Under the pieces are notes generated by a model, which worked only from the letters and a program-made list of their open reading frames with translations, ran no database searches and was not told the DNA's origin. A DNA stretch of 64,000 nt, taken from the NCBI RefSeq assembly GCF_021183825.1, contig NZ_CP089211.1, positions 5,190,501 through 5,254,500 on the forward strand, read 5' to 3'. Each line of letters opens with the position of its first letter. The stretch's first letter is position 1. Source of the DNA: Sinomicrobium kalidii. GTDB taxonomy: Bacteria > Bacteroidota > Bacteroidia > Flavobacteriales > Flavobacteriaceae. The position numbers and the translations under genes are program-made. Shown piece by piece: positions 32,354 through 40,953 of this stretch.

Positions 32354-34156
32354 ATGACCGAAGTTACCCGTATTTTTGATATCCCCCGTTACCAACTGGA
32401 AAAATACAATCTTGAAGATGCTTTAGTGACCAAACAGAATGGCAAATGGGAAGCAACTTCCAGTGCCGGCTACGTTGAAAAAGCGGATGCCATGAGCAGG
32501 GGGCTCCTGAAGCTCGGTCTGAAGGAAAACGATAAAATAGCCATTATATCGTCAACCAACCGTACGGAATGGCACCTTCTGGATATAGGAGTACTTCAGA
32601 CGGGGGCGCAGACCGTTCCTGTTTATCCGACCATTTCCGAAGACGATTACGAATATGTCCTCAATCATTCCGAAGCTATTTATTGCTTTGTTTCCGACGA
32701 AGAAGTGCTGGACAAGGTCAGGGCCATAAAAGCCAGGGTCCCCGCACTGAAAGAAGTGTATTCCTTCGACAGGATAAAAGGCATAAAACACTGGACGGAA
32801 ATCCTGGAAGCGGGAAGAAAAGACGAAGCCAACCGGGAAGAGCTGGAAAGACGGAAAGATGCCATAAAACCCGGAGACCTGGCCACACTGATTTACACTT
32901 CGGGAACTACCGGAAGGCCGAAAGGTGTGATGCTCTCCCATAACAATATTATCTCTGATGTACTGGGCAGCGCCGAAAGAGTTCCCCTGGATGCCGGAAA
33001 TTCCAAAGCATTGAGTTTCCTCCCCATATGCCATATCTTTGAACGTATGGTGGTCTATCTCTATCAGTATTACGGTATATCCGTTTATTTTGCTGAGTCC
33101 ATAGACAAAATGGCGGACAATCTCAAGGAAGTGAAACCCAATGTCATGACCGTAGTCCCCCGGCTGCTGGAAAAAGTGTACGACAAGATCTACGCCAAGG
33201 GAACGGAACTCACCGGAATAAAGAAAAAACTGTTTTTCTGGGCCCTGCAACTCGGGGAAAAATACCAGCCGTACAAGGCCAACGGATGGTGGTATGAATT
33301 TCGACTGGGCATTGCCCGCAAATTAATATTCAGTAAATGGCAGGAAGGCCTCGGAGGGAACCTGGACATTATGGTTTCCGGAAGTGCCGCCCTGCAACCG
33401 CGCCTCGCCCGGGTATTTGCCGCGGCGGGAATCCCGGTCATGGAAGGTTACGGGCTCACGGAAACCTCTCCGGTAATTGCCGTAAACTGCCAGAAAGACC
33501 GCAAATGGAAAATAGGTACCGTAGGAAAGGTTATCCCCAATGTAGAGGTAAAAATAGCGGAAGACGGTGAAATACTCTGCAAAGGCCCCAATGTGATGAT
33601 GGGCTATTACAAAGACCCGGAAAAAACGGCAGCCGTAATGACCGACGGCTATTTTCATACCGGGGATATCGGCGAATTGGATGAGGAAGGCTTTTTGAAG
33701 ATCACCGACCGGAAAAAGGAAATGTTCAAGACTTCCGGAGGAAAATATATCGCACCGCAGCTCATGGAAAATGAAATAAAGCAATCCCGCTTTATCGAAC
33801 AGATCATGGTTATCGGGGAGGGCGAAAAATTACCTGCTGCCTTTGTTCAGCCCAATTTCGACTTTATCAAAAAATGGGCGGCCCGGAAAAAAATTGATAT
33901 CGGGAAGACCAACCCGGAAATCGTGGAAAACCCGGAGGTTATTGCCCGTTATAATGAAGAAATAGCATTGTATAATAAAAAATTCGGTCACTGGGAACAG
34001 ATCAAGAAATTTGAACTGACCCCCGATGTCTGGTCCGTGGAAAGCGGACACCTGACCCCTACACTGAAACTGAAAAGAAAAGTGATCCAGGAAAAATATA
34101 AAGACCTGTATAACAAGATATACAATCGCGAAAGTGAAAACGGGTCCCGGAAATAA
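32354..34156 (+). CDS. Long-chain fatty-acid-CoA ligase (AMP-forming)
   Basis: A 600-residue adenylate-forming enzyme that activates fatty acids to acyl-CoA with ATP and CoA. The P-loop-like signature YTSGTTGRPKGVMLSH is intact, as are GYGLTETSPV, the YFHTGDIGELDEEGFLKITDRKK hinge (TGDIG...DRKK) and the C-terminal lysine region SGHLTPTLKLKRK. It resembles Bacteroidota AMP-dependent long-chain synthetases. An upstream ATG at 32303 adds 17 unlikely residues. It precedes the fadN-fadA-fadE operon by ~2.5 kb and feeds beta-oxidation. Confidence 0.92.
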   Translation: MTEVTRIFDIPRYQLEKYNLEDALVTKQNGKWEATSSAGYVEKADAMSRGLLKLGLKENDKIAIISSTNRTEWHLLDIGVLQTGAQTVPVYPTISEDDYEYVLNHSEAIYCFVSDEEVLDKVRAIKARVPALKEVYSFDRIKGIKHWTEILEAGRKDEANREELERRKDAIKPGDLATLIYTSGTTGRPKGVMLSHNNIISDVLGSAERVPLDAGNSKALSFLPICHIFERMVVYLYQYYGISVYFAESIDKMADNLKEVKPNVMTVVPRLLEKVYDKIYAKGTELTGIKKKLFFWALQLGEKYQPYKANGWWYEFRLGIARKLIFSKWQEGLGGNLDIMVSGSAALQPRLARVFAAAGIPVMEGYGLTETSPVIAVNCQKDRKWKIGTVGKVIPNVEVKIAEDGEILCKGPNVMMGYYKDPEKTAAVMTDGYFHTGDIGELDEEGFLKITDRKKEMFKTSGGKYIAPQLMENEIKQSRFIEQIMVIGEGEKLPAAFVQPNFDFIKKWAARKKIDIGKTNPEIVENPEVIARYNEEIALYNKKFGHWEQIKKFELTPDVWSVESGHLTPTLKLKRKVIQEKYKDLYNKIYNRESENGSRK

Positions 34157-34173
34157 AAACATATGCAAAAAGA

Positions 34174-34361
34174 TACGACAGCTTTCCCGCTTCGGCAAAA
34201 CTGTCGTAATGTAAAAAGTCCTTAAAAAATGAGTTGGGTGCTATTTGCCCCACCGGCTTAATCGGGTATTGTTTTCCTAAAGTTGTTTTTTCATAATCGT
34301 AAGAACTACCCCCATCTCGAAAAATCCGGACAACTGGCAAACCAAGGTTTTTAAGGACTTT
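34174..34361. other. Intergenic inverted-repeat structure
   Basis: A 14-bp perfect inverted repeat (AAAGTCCTTAAAAA at 34215-34228; its complement at 34348-34361) encloses 119 bp, and a smaller hairpin TACGACAG/CTGTCGTA lies just before it. It sits between the convergent ligase and fucosidase genes. It could be a terminator pair, a small RNA, or a miniature mobile element. Confidence 0.45.
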
Positions 34362-34375
34362 CTTTTTTGCAGGAA

Positions 34376-35746
34376 CTAATGACTTTCCTCTTGCTTGTCT
34401 CCCTCCTTTTGCGGTCCGTATTTATTAAACAGTTCCAGCGGACTGTCCAGTGTCACTTTCAGCACGGTCATGTACGGATCGATAACCCGGTTGGGCACTT
34501 TGATATAGGAAATCCCGGGGTATTTGGCCCAATCTATTGCCCCCTTGGTGTTAAATTCGAGCTTTTCGCCGGTTCCAACCACACTAACGGAGGTGATCTT
34601 GTTCTTAATTCCTTTCAATACCAGTTCTTTTTGCGGCGATCCCGGCACAAAAAGATAAAGGGTTTTCCTGTCCTTCGACAAGGTTGTTGGTCCGTAAAAG
34701 TAATGCAGGTCTATTCCCTTCCGGGTAGCATAAACCGCTTCTTTGTGCTTTTTAAGCCATTTGCCCAGTTCTTTGAGAATATGTACCTGCTCCCCGGGGA
34801 TTTCACCGTTGGCCTTGGGGCCTATATCCAGCAACAGGTTACCTCCCATACTGATCATGTCCGCAAAGATCCGGATCACTTCATAAGGTGTTTTGTATGC
34901 CGTGTCCAGTGGCTGATATCCCCAGCTCCCGTTCATGGTAAGGCAAAGTTCCCAGTATTCGGCAGGCGGGTTGAATATCGGTGTGCCCTGCTCCGGTGTG
35001 GAATAATCGCCATACCCCTGTAAGCGGGAGTTGATAATGGTATTCGGGTTCTTTTTCAGTAAAAGTTCCCGGATACGCGGGGCCTCCCATTCTTCCGCAC
35101 TGTGCTCCCAGTCCCCGTCAAACCACCACAGATCGGGATTAAAGTTTTCGGCAATCTCCCCTATCTGTCCGAACATGTATTTTTTATACCGCTCCCACCG
35201 TTTGGGTTCTTCCTTGATATCGTAGCGTTTTTCCTCCCGGGTAAATTCATCGTAATCATTATGCGACCAGTTGGAAAGCGAATAATACATCCCGACTTTT
35301 ATATCGTTGTCCCTGAGGGCCGCTGCAAAAGGGGTGACCAGGTCGCGTTTGGCCGGGGTGTCTTTTACCGTATTCACCCCCTGTTTACTGTCCCACAGGG
35401 CCACCCCGTCGTGATGGCGTGAAGTGAGCACGGCATATTGCGCCCCGCTTTCCTTGATAAGTGCCGCCCAGGAAGCAGGATCGTATTTACCGGCCGTAAA
35501 CCCCTCCAGCTGCTTCATATAATCTTTATGCGCTATTTTTCCGTTGTAAAAGGACCAGGATTCGTCAATACCTTTCACTGCATAAATCCCCCAGTGAATA
35601 AATATTCCGAGTTTGGCATCTGCAAACCATTCCATTTTCCGGTCGTCCACGGCATCCGACAACTTTTCATTTCCTTGTCCGTAAGAAGTCAAAAAAGACA
35701 TACATGCCACAAGGGCGAACAGGAATTGCGATCTGATATTTTTCAT
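34376..35746 (-). CDS. Secreted alpha-L-fucosidase (GH29)
   Basis: A 456-residue glycoside hydrolase family 29 enzyme with a signal peptide (FLFALVACMSFLTSYGQ). GH29 hallmarks are KLGIFIHWGIYAV (46-58), TSRHHDGVALWDS (109-120), and DLWWFDGDW (205-213) with D210 as the catalytic nucleophile. It is a retaining enzyme that removes terminal L-fucose from glycans, in the periplasm or outside the cell. No sulfatase, SusCD pair or other glycosidase is adjacent, so it is not in an obvious polysaccharide locus. Start chosen at ATG 35746 because it gives the signal peptide. Confidence 0.92.
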   Translation of the reverse strand: MKNIRSQFLFALVACMSFLTSYGQGNEKLSDAVDDRKMEWFADAKLGIFIHWGIYAVKGIDESWSFYNGKIAHKDYMKQLEGFTAGKYDPASWAALIKESGAQYAVLTSRHHDGVALWDSKQGVNTVKDTPAKRDLVTPFAAALRDNDIKVGMYYSLSNWSHNDYDEFTREEKRYDIKEEPKRWERYKKYMFGQIGEIAENFNPDLWWFDGDWEHSAEEWEAPRIRELLLKKNPNTIINSRLQGYGDYSTPEQGTPIFNPPAEYWELCLTMNGSWGYQPLDTAYKTPYEVIRIFADMISMGGNLLLDIGPKANGEIPGEQVHILKELGKWLKKHKEAVYATRKGIDLHYFYGPTTLSKDRKTLYLFVPGSPQKELVLKGIKNKITSVSVVGTGEKLEFNTKGAIDWAKYPGISYIKVPNRVIDPYMTVLKVTLDSPLELFNKYGPQKEGDKQEESH

Positions 35747-35779
35747 CTGTACTGAAGTTTTCAAAAAAGTGTTCGAGAA

Positions 35780-35787
35780 CAAAGATA
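35780..35787 (-). promoter_or_regulatory. Candidate -7 promoter element of the fucosidase gene
   Basis: Minus-strand TATCTTTG is an exact TAnnTTTG match, 33 bp before ATG 35746. It also argues against the upstream ATG at 35782, which overlaps the element. Confidence 0.55.
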
Positions 35788-35970
35788 CGTTTTTTGTCTT
35801 TCCGCCGCTTATTTTCGTTCAGATTACACAAGTATATCCTTTTCCTTCTGCATAACACCCTGTTTTATTGTTCCCTTTAAATTATTGTTAATACGAGTGC
35901 AGGAATGAGGTATTCTTACAAAATTGTTATAAATTAATGGAGATGATTGGTAATACAGAAATTTAAGATC

Positions 35971-35996
35971 AATTTATTATGCATGCATAATAAATT
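35971..35996. promoter_or_regulatory. 26-bp perfect palindrome, candidate MarR operator
   Basis: A perfect 26-bp palindrome centred on GCATGC (core TTATTATGCATGCATAATAA) ends 4 bp before the TATATTTG promoter element at 36001-36008, which is 19 bp upstream of the marR start. A repressor bound here would block RNA polymerase. Confidence 0.7.
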
Positions 35997-36000
35997 TTTG

Positions 36001-36008
36001 TATATTTG
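36001..36008 (+). promoter_or_regulatory. -7 promoter element of the marR gene
   Basis: TATATTTG fits TAnnTTTG and lies directly downstream of the palindrome. Confidence 0.6.
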
Positions 36009-36026
36009 ACATTCAGACCAATCCAG

Positions 36027-36464
36027 ATGAAAGATAAGACAATAGATTATGCTTTAAGGGCAACCTGGCAGGCCGTCGCCAGAATGTATAATGAGGAAGC
36101 CGGCAAGTATGACACAACAATGGCCACGGGCTTTACCCTGCTGAGCATTGACCGGGAAAAGGGAACCCCTTCCACTTCGCTCGGACCGAAAATGGGAATG
36201 GAAGCCACCAGCCTTTCCAGGATATTGAAAAATATGGAGGCAAAAGGGCTCATTGAACGAAAGCCCAATCCCCAGGACGGCAGGAGCGTACTTATATGCC
36301 TTACGGATCTGGGGCGGGAAAAGCGGGAACTTTCAAAGGCCGTAGTGTTAAGATTTAATGAGGTTATAAAGGATAGTATTTCAGAAGAAAAACTCCGGGA
36401 CTTTTTTGAAGTGATCGAAGCCATCAATAACCTTATTGTTGAAAAAAAAATATACAAACCCTGA
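36027..36464 (+). CDS. MarR family regulator of the beta-oxidation operon
   Basis: A 145-residue MarR-type winged-helix dimer: GMEATSLSRILKNMEAKGLI is the recognition region and RKPNPQDGRSVLICLTDLG the wing with the conserved DxRS. The C-terminal helices form the dimer and ligand site. Start at ATG 36027 leaves the promoter outside the gene. By position (palindromic operator upstream, fadN downstream) it should repress fatty-acid degradation and respond to acyl-CoA; that is inference. Confidence 0.9.
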   Translation: MKDKTIDYALRATWQAVARMYNEEAGKYDTTMATGFTLLSIDREKGTPSTSLGPKMGMEATSLSRILKNMEAKGLIERKPNPQDGRSVLICLTDLGREKRELSKAVVLRFNEVIKDSISEEKLRDFFEVIEAINNLIVEKKIYKP

Positions 36465-36529
36465 AAAACAGGGTTTGATCCGGACTCATATCTTACGAAC
36501 AACAAAACGATAAATCACAAAAAACACAT

Positions 36530-36640
36530 GAAATGCCCATAGACATCATTGTCACACCTCCCGAAAGCTTTCGGGACGACATAATTACTCGGGGCATTTC
36601 TCCCGATCCCGATAATTATAGGGACCATCGGGATAACCTA
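36530..36640. repeat. Nested palindromic element before fadN
   Basis: GAAATGCCC (36530-36538) pairs with GGGCATTTC (36592-36600); inside lies the perfect palindrome CCCGAAAGCTTTCGGG (36560-36575). CCCGAT/ATCGGG pairs follow up to about 36635. The central 16-mer recurs with one change at 515-530. A leader RNA structure of the fad operon or a REP element are both possible. Confidence 0.55.
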
Positions 36641-36650
36641 TTTAAAACAA

Positions 36651-39071
36651 ATGAAAAATAAACAGATGAAACGCAACATTAAAAAGGTAGCAGTCATTGG
36701 TTCCGGGATCATGGGAAGCGGTATTGCCTGCCATTTTGCCAATATCGGTGTTGAGGTTTTACTCCTCGATATTGTCCCCCGCGAACTGACGGACAAGGAA
36801 AAACAAAAAAAGCTGAGCCTGGAAGATAAAGTGGTGAGAAACCGGATTGTCAACGACAACCTGGCTTCGGCATTAAAATCAAACCCCTCTCCTGTTTACC
36901 ACAAAAAATTTGCAGGCCGGATAGCAACAGGGAATCTCGAAGACAATATTTCGGAAATTACCGACGCCGACTGGATCATTGAAGTGGTTGTGGAACGGCT
37001 GGACATCAAGAAAAAGGTTTTTGAACAGATCGAACAGCACCGTACTCCGGGAACCCTCGTTACTTCCAATACGTCGGGGATTCCGATTCACTTTATGAGC
37101 GAAGGTCGCAGTGAAGATTTTCAACAGCACTTTTGCGGCACCCACTTTTTCAACCCGGCGCGGTATCTGAAACTCTTCGAGATTATTCCGGGACCGAAAA
37201 CTTCCGATGAAGTACTGGACTTCCTGAACAATTACGGTGATAAATTCCTGGGCAAGACCTCGGTAGTGGCCAAAGATACCCCGGCATTTATAGGAAACCG
37301 CATCGGTATTTTCGGGATCATGAGCCTCTTTCACCAGGTGAAGGAAATGGAACTTACCATCGAAGAAGTGGACAAACTTACCGGGCCGGTCATAGGCCGC
37401 CCCAAATCCGCTACTTTCCGCACCGTAGATGTCGTAGGACTGGATACTCTTGTGCACGTGGCCAACGGTTTGTATGAAAATTGCCCGGACGACGAAGCCC
37501 ACGAACTTTTTAAACTTCCCGGCTTCATCAATACCATGATGGAAAACAAATGGCTGGGCAGTAAAACGGGACAAGGGTTCTATAAAAAAATAAAAGACAA
37601 GGACGGAAAGAGTGAAATATTGTCGCTCGACCTGGACACGATGGAATACCGCCCGCGTAAAAAAGCCGCTTTCGCCACTCTTGAACTCACCAAGACCATA
37701 GACCGCCCTATTGACCGGTTTAAGGTGCTTGTTGACGGTAAAGACAAGGCCGGCGATTTTTACCGGAAAAACTTCTCGGCCATGTTTGCCTATGTCTCCA
37801 ACCGCATTCCGGAAATCACGGAAGACCTTTATAAAATAGACGATGCCATGAAAGCCGGTTTCGGCTGGGAAAACGGGCCGTTTGAAATATGGGACGCCAT
37901 CGGGGTGGAAAAGGGACTCGAAATCATGAAAGCCGAAGGCCATGCACCTGCAGCCTGGGTAAACGAAATGCTTTCCTCCGGTAACGACAGTTTCTACACC
38001 GTTAAGGAAGGTGCTACCTGCTTCTACGACATCCCTTCCAAGTCACAGAAAAAGGTGCCCGGACAGGATGCCTTTATCATCCTGAACAACATACGTGAAA
38101 GTAAAAAAGTATGGAACAACAGCGAAGCTGTAATCGAAGACCTGGGCGACGGTATCCTTAACCTTGAATTCCAGTCCAAGATGAACACCATCGGTGGTGG
38201 GGTATTACAGGGCATTAACAAGGCGATAGACCTTGCGGAAAAGGAATATGCGGGACTGGTGATCGGTAATCAGGATGCCAATTTCTCGGTAGGTGCCAAT
38301 CTCGGAATGATATTTATGATGGCCGTTGAACAGGAATACGACGAACTCAACATGGCTATAAAAATGTTCCAGGACACCATGATGCGGGTACGGTATTCGG
38401 CCATTCCCGTCGTCGTTGCCCCGCACGGCATGACCCTTGGCGGCGGATGCGAAATGAGCATGCATGCCGATAAAGTCGTTGCCGCCGCAGAGACTTATAT
38501 CGGTCTGGTGGAATTCGGTGTAGGCGTTATCCCCGGCGGCGGCGGTTCCAAGGAAATGACACTGAGGGCTGCCGATACCTTCAAAAAAGACGATGTGGAA
38601 CTGAACGTGCTTCGGGAGTATTTCCTGACCATCGGTATGGCAAAGGTAGCTACATCAGCTTATGAAGCTTATGATTTCGGTATCCTTCAAAAAGGAAAAG
38701 ACAGTATAGTGGTTAACAAAGACCGCCAGATTGCGGAAGCCAAAAAACATGCCCTTCTTCTCGCCGAAGCAGGCTATACCCAACCCATTCACAGAAAAGA
38801 TGTAAAAGTGCTGGGCAAACAGGCCCTGGGTATGTTCCTCGTGGGAACAGACAGCATGTATGCCGGAAAATACATTTCCGAACACGACAAGAAAATAGCC
38901 AACAAACTGGCTTATGTCATGGCCGGGGGCGACCTTTCTGAAGCCACGCACGTCAGCGAACAATATTTACTGGACCTGGAAAGAGAAGCTTTCCTCTCCC
39001 TCTGCACCGAGCGGAAAACACTGGAAAGGATACAGCATATGCTGAAAACAGGCAAGCCTTTAAGGAACTAA
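36651..39071 (+). CDS. fadN: 3-hydroxyacyl-CoA dehydrogenase / enoyl-CoA hydratase
   Basis: An 806-residue bifunctional beta-oxidation enzyme. The dehydrogenase comes first: VAVIGSGIMGSGIACHFA is the NAD site, TSNTSGIPI and FCGTHFFNPARYLKLFEII the 3HCDH signature, then the C-terminal 3HCDH domains. The enoyl-CoA hydratase-like domain is C-terminal (~480-720) with VAPHGMTLGGGCEMSMHAD and GVGVIPGGGGSKEM. This order and length match Bacillus FadN rather than E. coli FadB. The gene order marR-fadN-fadA-fadE supports the assignment. ATG 36666 is an alternative start. Confidence 0.9.
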   Translation: MKNKQMKRNIKKVAVIGSGIMGSGIACHFANIGVEVLLLDIVPRELTDKEKQKKLSLEDKVVRNRIVNDNLASALKSNPSPVYHKKFAGRIATGNLEDNISEITDADWIIEVVVERLDIKKKVFEQIEQHRTPGTLVTSNTSGIPIHFMSEGRSEDFQQHFCGTHFFNPARYLKLFEIIPGPKTSDEVLDFLNNYGDKFLGKTSVVAKDTPAFIGNRIGIFGIMSLFHQVKEMELTIEEVDKLTGPVIGRPKSATFRTVDVVGLDTLVHVANGLYENCPDDEAHELFKLPGFINTMMENKWLGSKTGQGFYKKIKDKDGKSEILSLDLDTMEYRPRKKAAFATLELTKTIDRPIDRFKVLVDGKDKAGDFYRKNFSAMFAYVSNRIPEITEDLYKIDDAMKAGFGWENGPFEIWDAIGVEKGLEIMKAEGHAPAAWVNEMLSSGNDSFYTVKEGATCFYDIPSKSQKKVPGQDAFIILNNIRESKKVWNNSEAVIEDLGDGILNLEFQSKMNTIGGGVLQGINKAIDLAEKEYAGLVIGNQDANFSVGANLGMIFMMAVEQEYDELNMAIKMFQDTMMRVRYSAIPVVVAPHGMTLGGGCEMSMHADKVVAAAETYIGLVEFGVGVIPGGGGSKEMTLRAADTFKKDDVELNVLREYFLTIGMAKVATSAYEAYDFGILQKGKDSIVVNKDRQIAEAKKHALLLAEAGYTQPIHRKDVKVLGKQALGMFLVGTDSMYAGKYISEHDKKIANKLAYVMAGGDLSEATHVSEQYLLDLEREAFLSLCTERKTLERIQHMLKTGKPLRN

Positions 39072-39122
39072 AACCTCTGTTTAGACCACTAAAAATGAGG
39101 GGGCTGTAACAAATTTTGAAAA

Positions 39123-39731
39123 ATGTCCGAAAAATTCCGAAATAAATACCGTATAGCATCTACCCGGGCACAATGGTGGGATTATGGAAGAAATGCAGCC
39201 TATTTCATTACAATATGTACCGCTGGACGGGAATGTTTTTTCGGAAAAATTGAAAACAAGGAATTAAAAATGTCTCACGTGGGCGTCATTGCCGATCTGT
39301 TGTGGTTTGAATTGAAAAACCATCGGAAAAATGTGTTTTTAGGTGAATACGTGGTAATGCCCAACCATTTTCATGGGATTTTGATTTTGAATAACGAAAA
39401 CAGGACCAGCGTTGTTACCGACACAATAAACAATGATGTCGACGACGTAGAGACAGGGCATGCCCTGTCTCTGCAACCACCGTCACAAACGAACGGAAAA
39501 ACCATAGGCCGGAAACGGTTTCAAAATATCGGAAAAAACACGGTTTCATCCATTATCGGCGGATACAAATCAGCCGTATCAAAACATGCCCGTCGATTAG
39601 GATACGATTTTGGATGGCAAGACAGGTTTCACGATCATATCATCAGAAATGAGAAGGAATACCTGCGCATCGAAAAATACATTATAGATAATCCTTCCAA
39701 TTGGAATGACGACAGATTTTTTAAATCATAA
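39123..39731 (+). mobile_element. REP-associated tyrosine transposase (RAYT, Y1_Tnp)
   Basis: A 202-residue single-domain HUH transposase. The HUH motif is VVMPNHFHGILIL with H82 and H84; the candidate nucleophile is Y148 in IIGGYKSAVSK. RAYTs are usually single-copy domesticated IS200-like genes that mobilise REP palindromes. It lies in the fad operon, same strand, 51 bp after fadN and 14 bp before fadA. Residues 110-118 (ETGHALSLQ) are encoded by a 24-bp perfect palindrome (39449-39472), so the gene carries a REP-like element in frame. It appears intact. Confidence 0.88.
39449..39472. repeat. REP-like palindrome inside the RAYT reading frame
   Basis: A perfect 24-bp palindrome centred on GGGCATGCCC, flanked by AGAGACA and TGTCTCT. 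It is similar to the imperfect palindrome at 61585-61610 between thrA and thrB. Confidence 0.7.
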
Positions 39732-39745
39732 CAATATTATTCATT

Positions 39746-40927
39746 ATGAAAACAGCATATATAGTAAAAGCATACCGGACGGCCGTTGGCAAAGCGCCAA
39801 GGGGGACGTTCCGGTTCAAGAGGCCGGATGAACTCGCGGCAGAGACCATTCAGCACATTATGAACGAACTGCCGGCCCTGGACAAAAACCGTATTGACGA
39901 TGTGATGGTAGGTAATGCCATGCCCGAAGCCGAACAGGGCCTGAACATGGGCCGCCTGATCTCCCTGATGGGACTCGACATTGCAGACGTCCCCGGAGTT
40001 ACGGTCAACAGGTATTGTGCTTCCGGAATAGAGACCATTGGTATGGCCACGGCCAAAATACAGACCGGAATGGCCGATTGTATTATTGCCGGGGGAGCAG
40101 AAAGCATGAGTTACATCCCGATGGGAGGTTACAAGCCTGTCCCCGATTACGCAATGGCAAAGGCAGGGCACGAAGATTATTACTGGGGCATGGGACTTAC
40201 GGCAGAGGCCGTGGCCGAAAAATTCAAAGTGTCCCGTGAAGATCAGGATGAATTTGCCTTCAATTCCCATCAAAAAGCCCTGAAAGCACAGGACGAAGGT
40301 AAATTTGACCAACAAATCGTCCCTATAGAAATCGAACAGGTATTCGTCAACGCCTCAGGGAAAAAAGCAGAGAAATCCTATACGGTTAAACAGGACGAAG
40401 GCCCGAGGGCAGACACTTCAATGGAAGCCCTGGGCCGTCTGAAACCGGTATTTGCCGATGGCGGAAGTGTTACTGCCGGTAATTCCTCACAAATGAGTGA
40501 CGGGGCAGCTTTTGTCATGGTAATGAGTGAAGAGATGGTAAAAGAACTCAACCTCGAACCTATTGCACGACTGGTCAGCTATGCCGCTGCCGGTGTAGCA
40601 CCCAGGATCATGGGAATAGGTCCTATAAAAGCCATCCCTAAAGCATTAAAACAAGCCGGCATGCAGTTGAACGAAATAGAACTCGTAGAGCTCAACGAAG
40701 CTTTTGCTTCCCAATCGCTTGCCGTGATCCGGGAAGTCGGATTGGACCCGGGTATTGTCAATGTAAACGGAGGGGCCATAGCATTGGGACACCCTCTGGG
40801 GTGTACCGGGGCCAAACTATCCGTACAACTCTTTGACGAAATGAAACGCAGGGGCAACAAGTACGGTATGGTAACCATGTGTGTGGGAACCGGCCAGGGA
40901 GCAGCCGGGATTTACGAGTTGTTATAG
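39746..40927 (+). CDS. fadA: Acetyl-CoA acyltransferase (thiolase)
   Basis: A 393-residue degradative thiolase that cleaves 3-ketoacyl-CoA. The acyl-accepting cysteine is C91 in VNRYCASGIETIG; ALGHPLGCTGA supplies the catalytic His, and MCVGTGQGAA near the end supplies the second Cys. It follows fadN (after the RAYT insertion) and precedes fadE by 26 bp, so the three act together in beta-oxidation. Confidence 0.93.
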   Translation: MKTAYIVKAYRTAVGKAPRGTFRFKRPDELAAETIQHIMNELPALDKNRIDDVMVGNAMPEAEQGLNMGRLISLMGLDIADVPGVTVNRYCASGIETIGMATAKIQTGMADCIIAGGAESMSYIPMGGYKPVPDYAMAKAGHEDYYWGMGLTAEAVAEKFKVSREDQDEFAFNSHQKALKAQDEGKFDQQIVPIEIEQVFVNASGKKAEKSYTVKQDEGPRADTSMEALGRLKPVFADGGSVTAGNSSQMSDGAAFVMVMSEEMVKELNLEPIARLVSYAAAGVAPRIMGIGPIKAIPKALKQAGMQLNEIELVELNEAFASQSLAVIREVGLDPGIVNVNGGAIALGHPLGCTGAKLSVQLFDEMKRRGNKYGMVTMCVGTGQGAAGIYELL

Positions 40928-40953
40928 ACTATAAAACAAAAAAATTAACGGTT

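Noticed and set aside
34376..35746. Idea of a fucoidan or polysaccharide-utilisation locus around the GH29 gene
   Set aside because: There is no SusC/SusD pair, sulfatase or further glycosidase within the window on either side.
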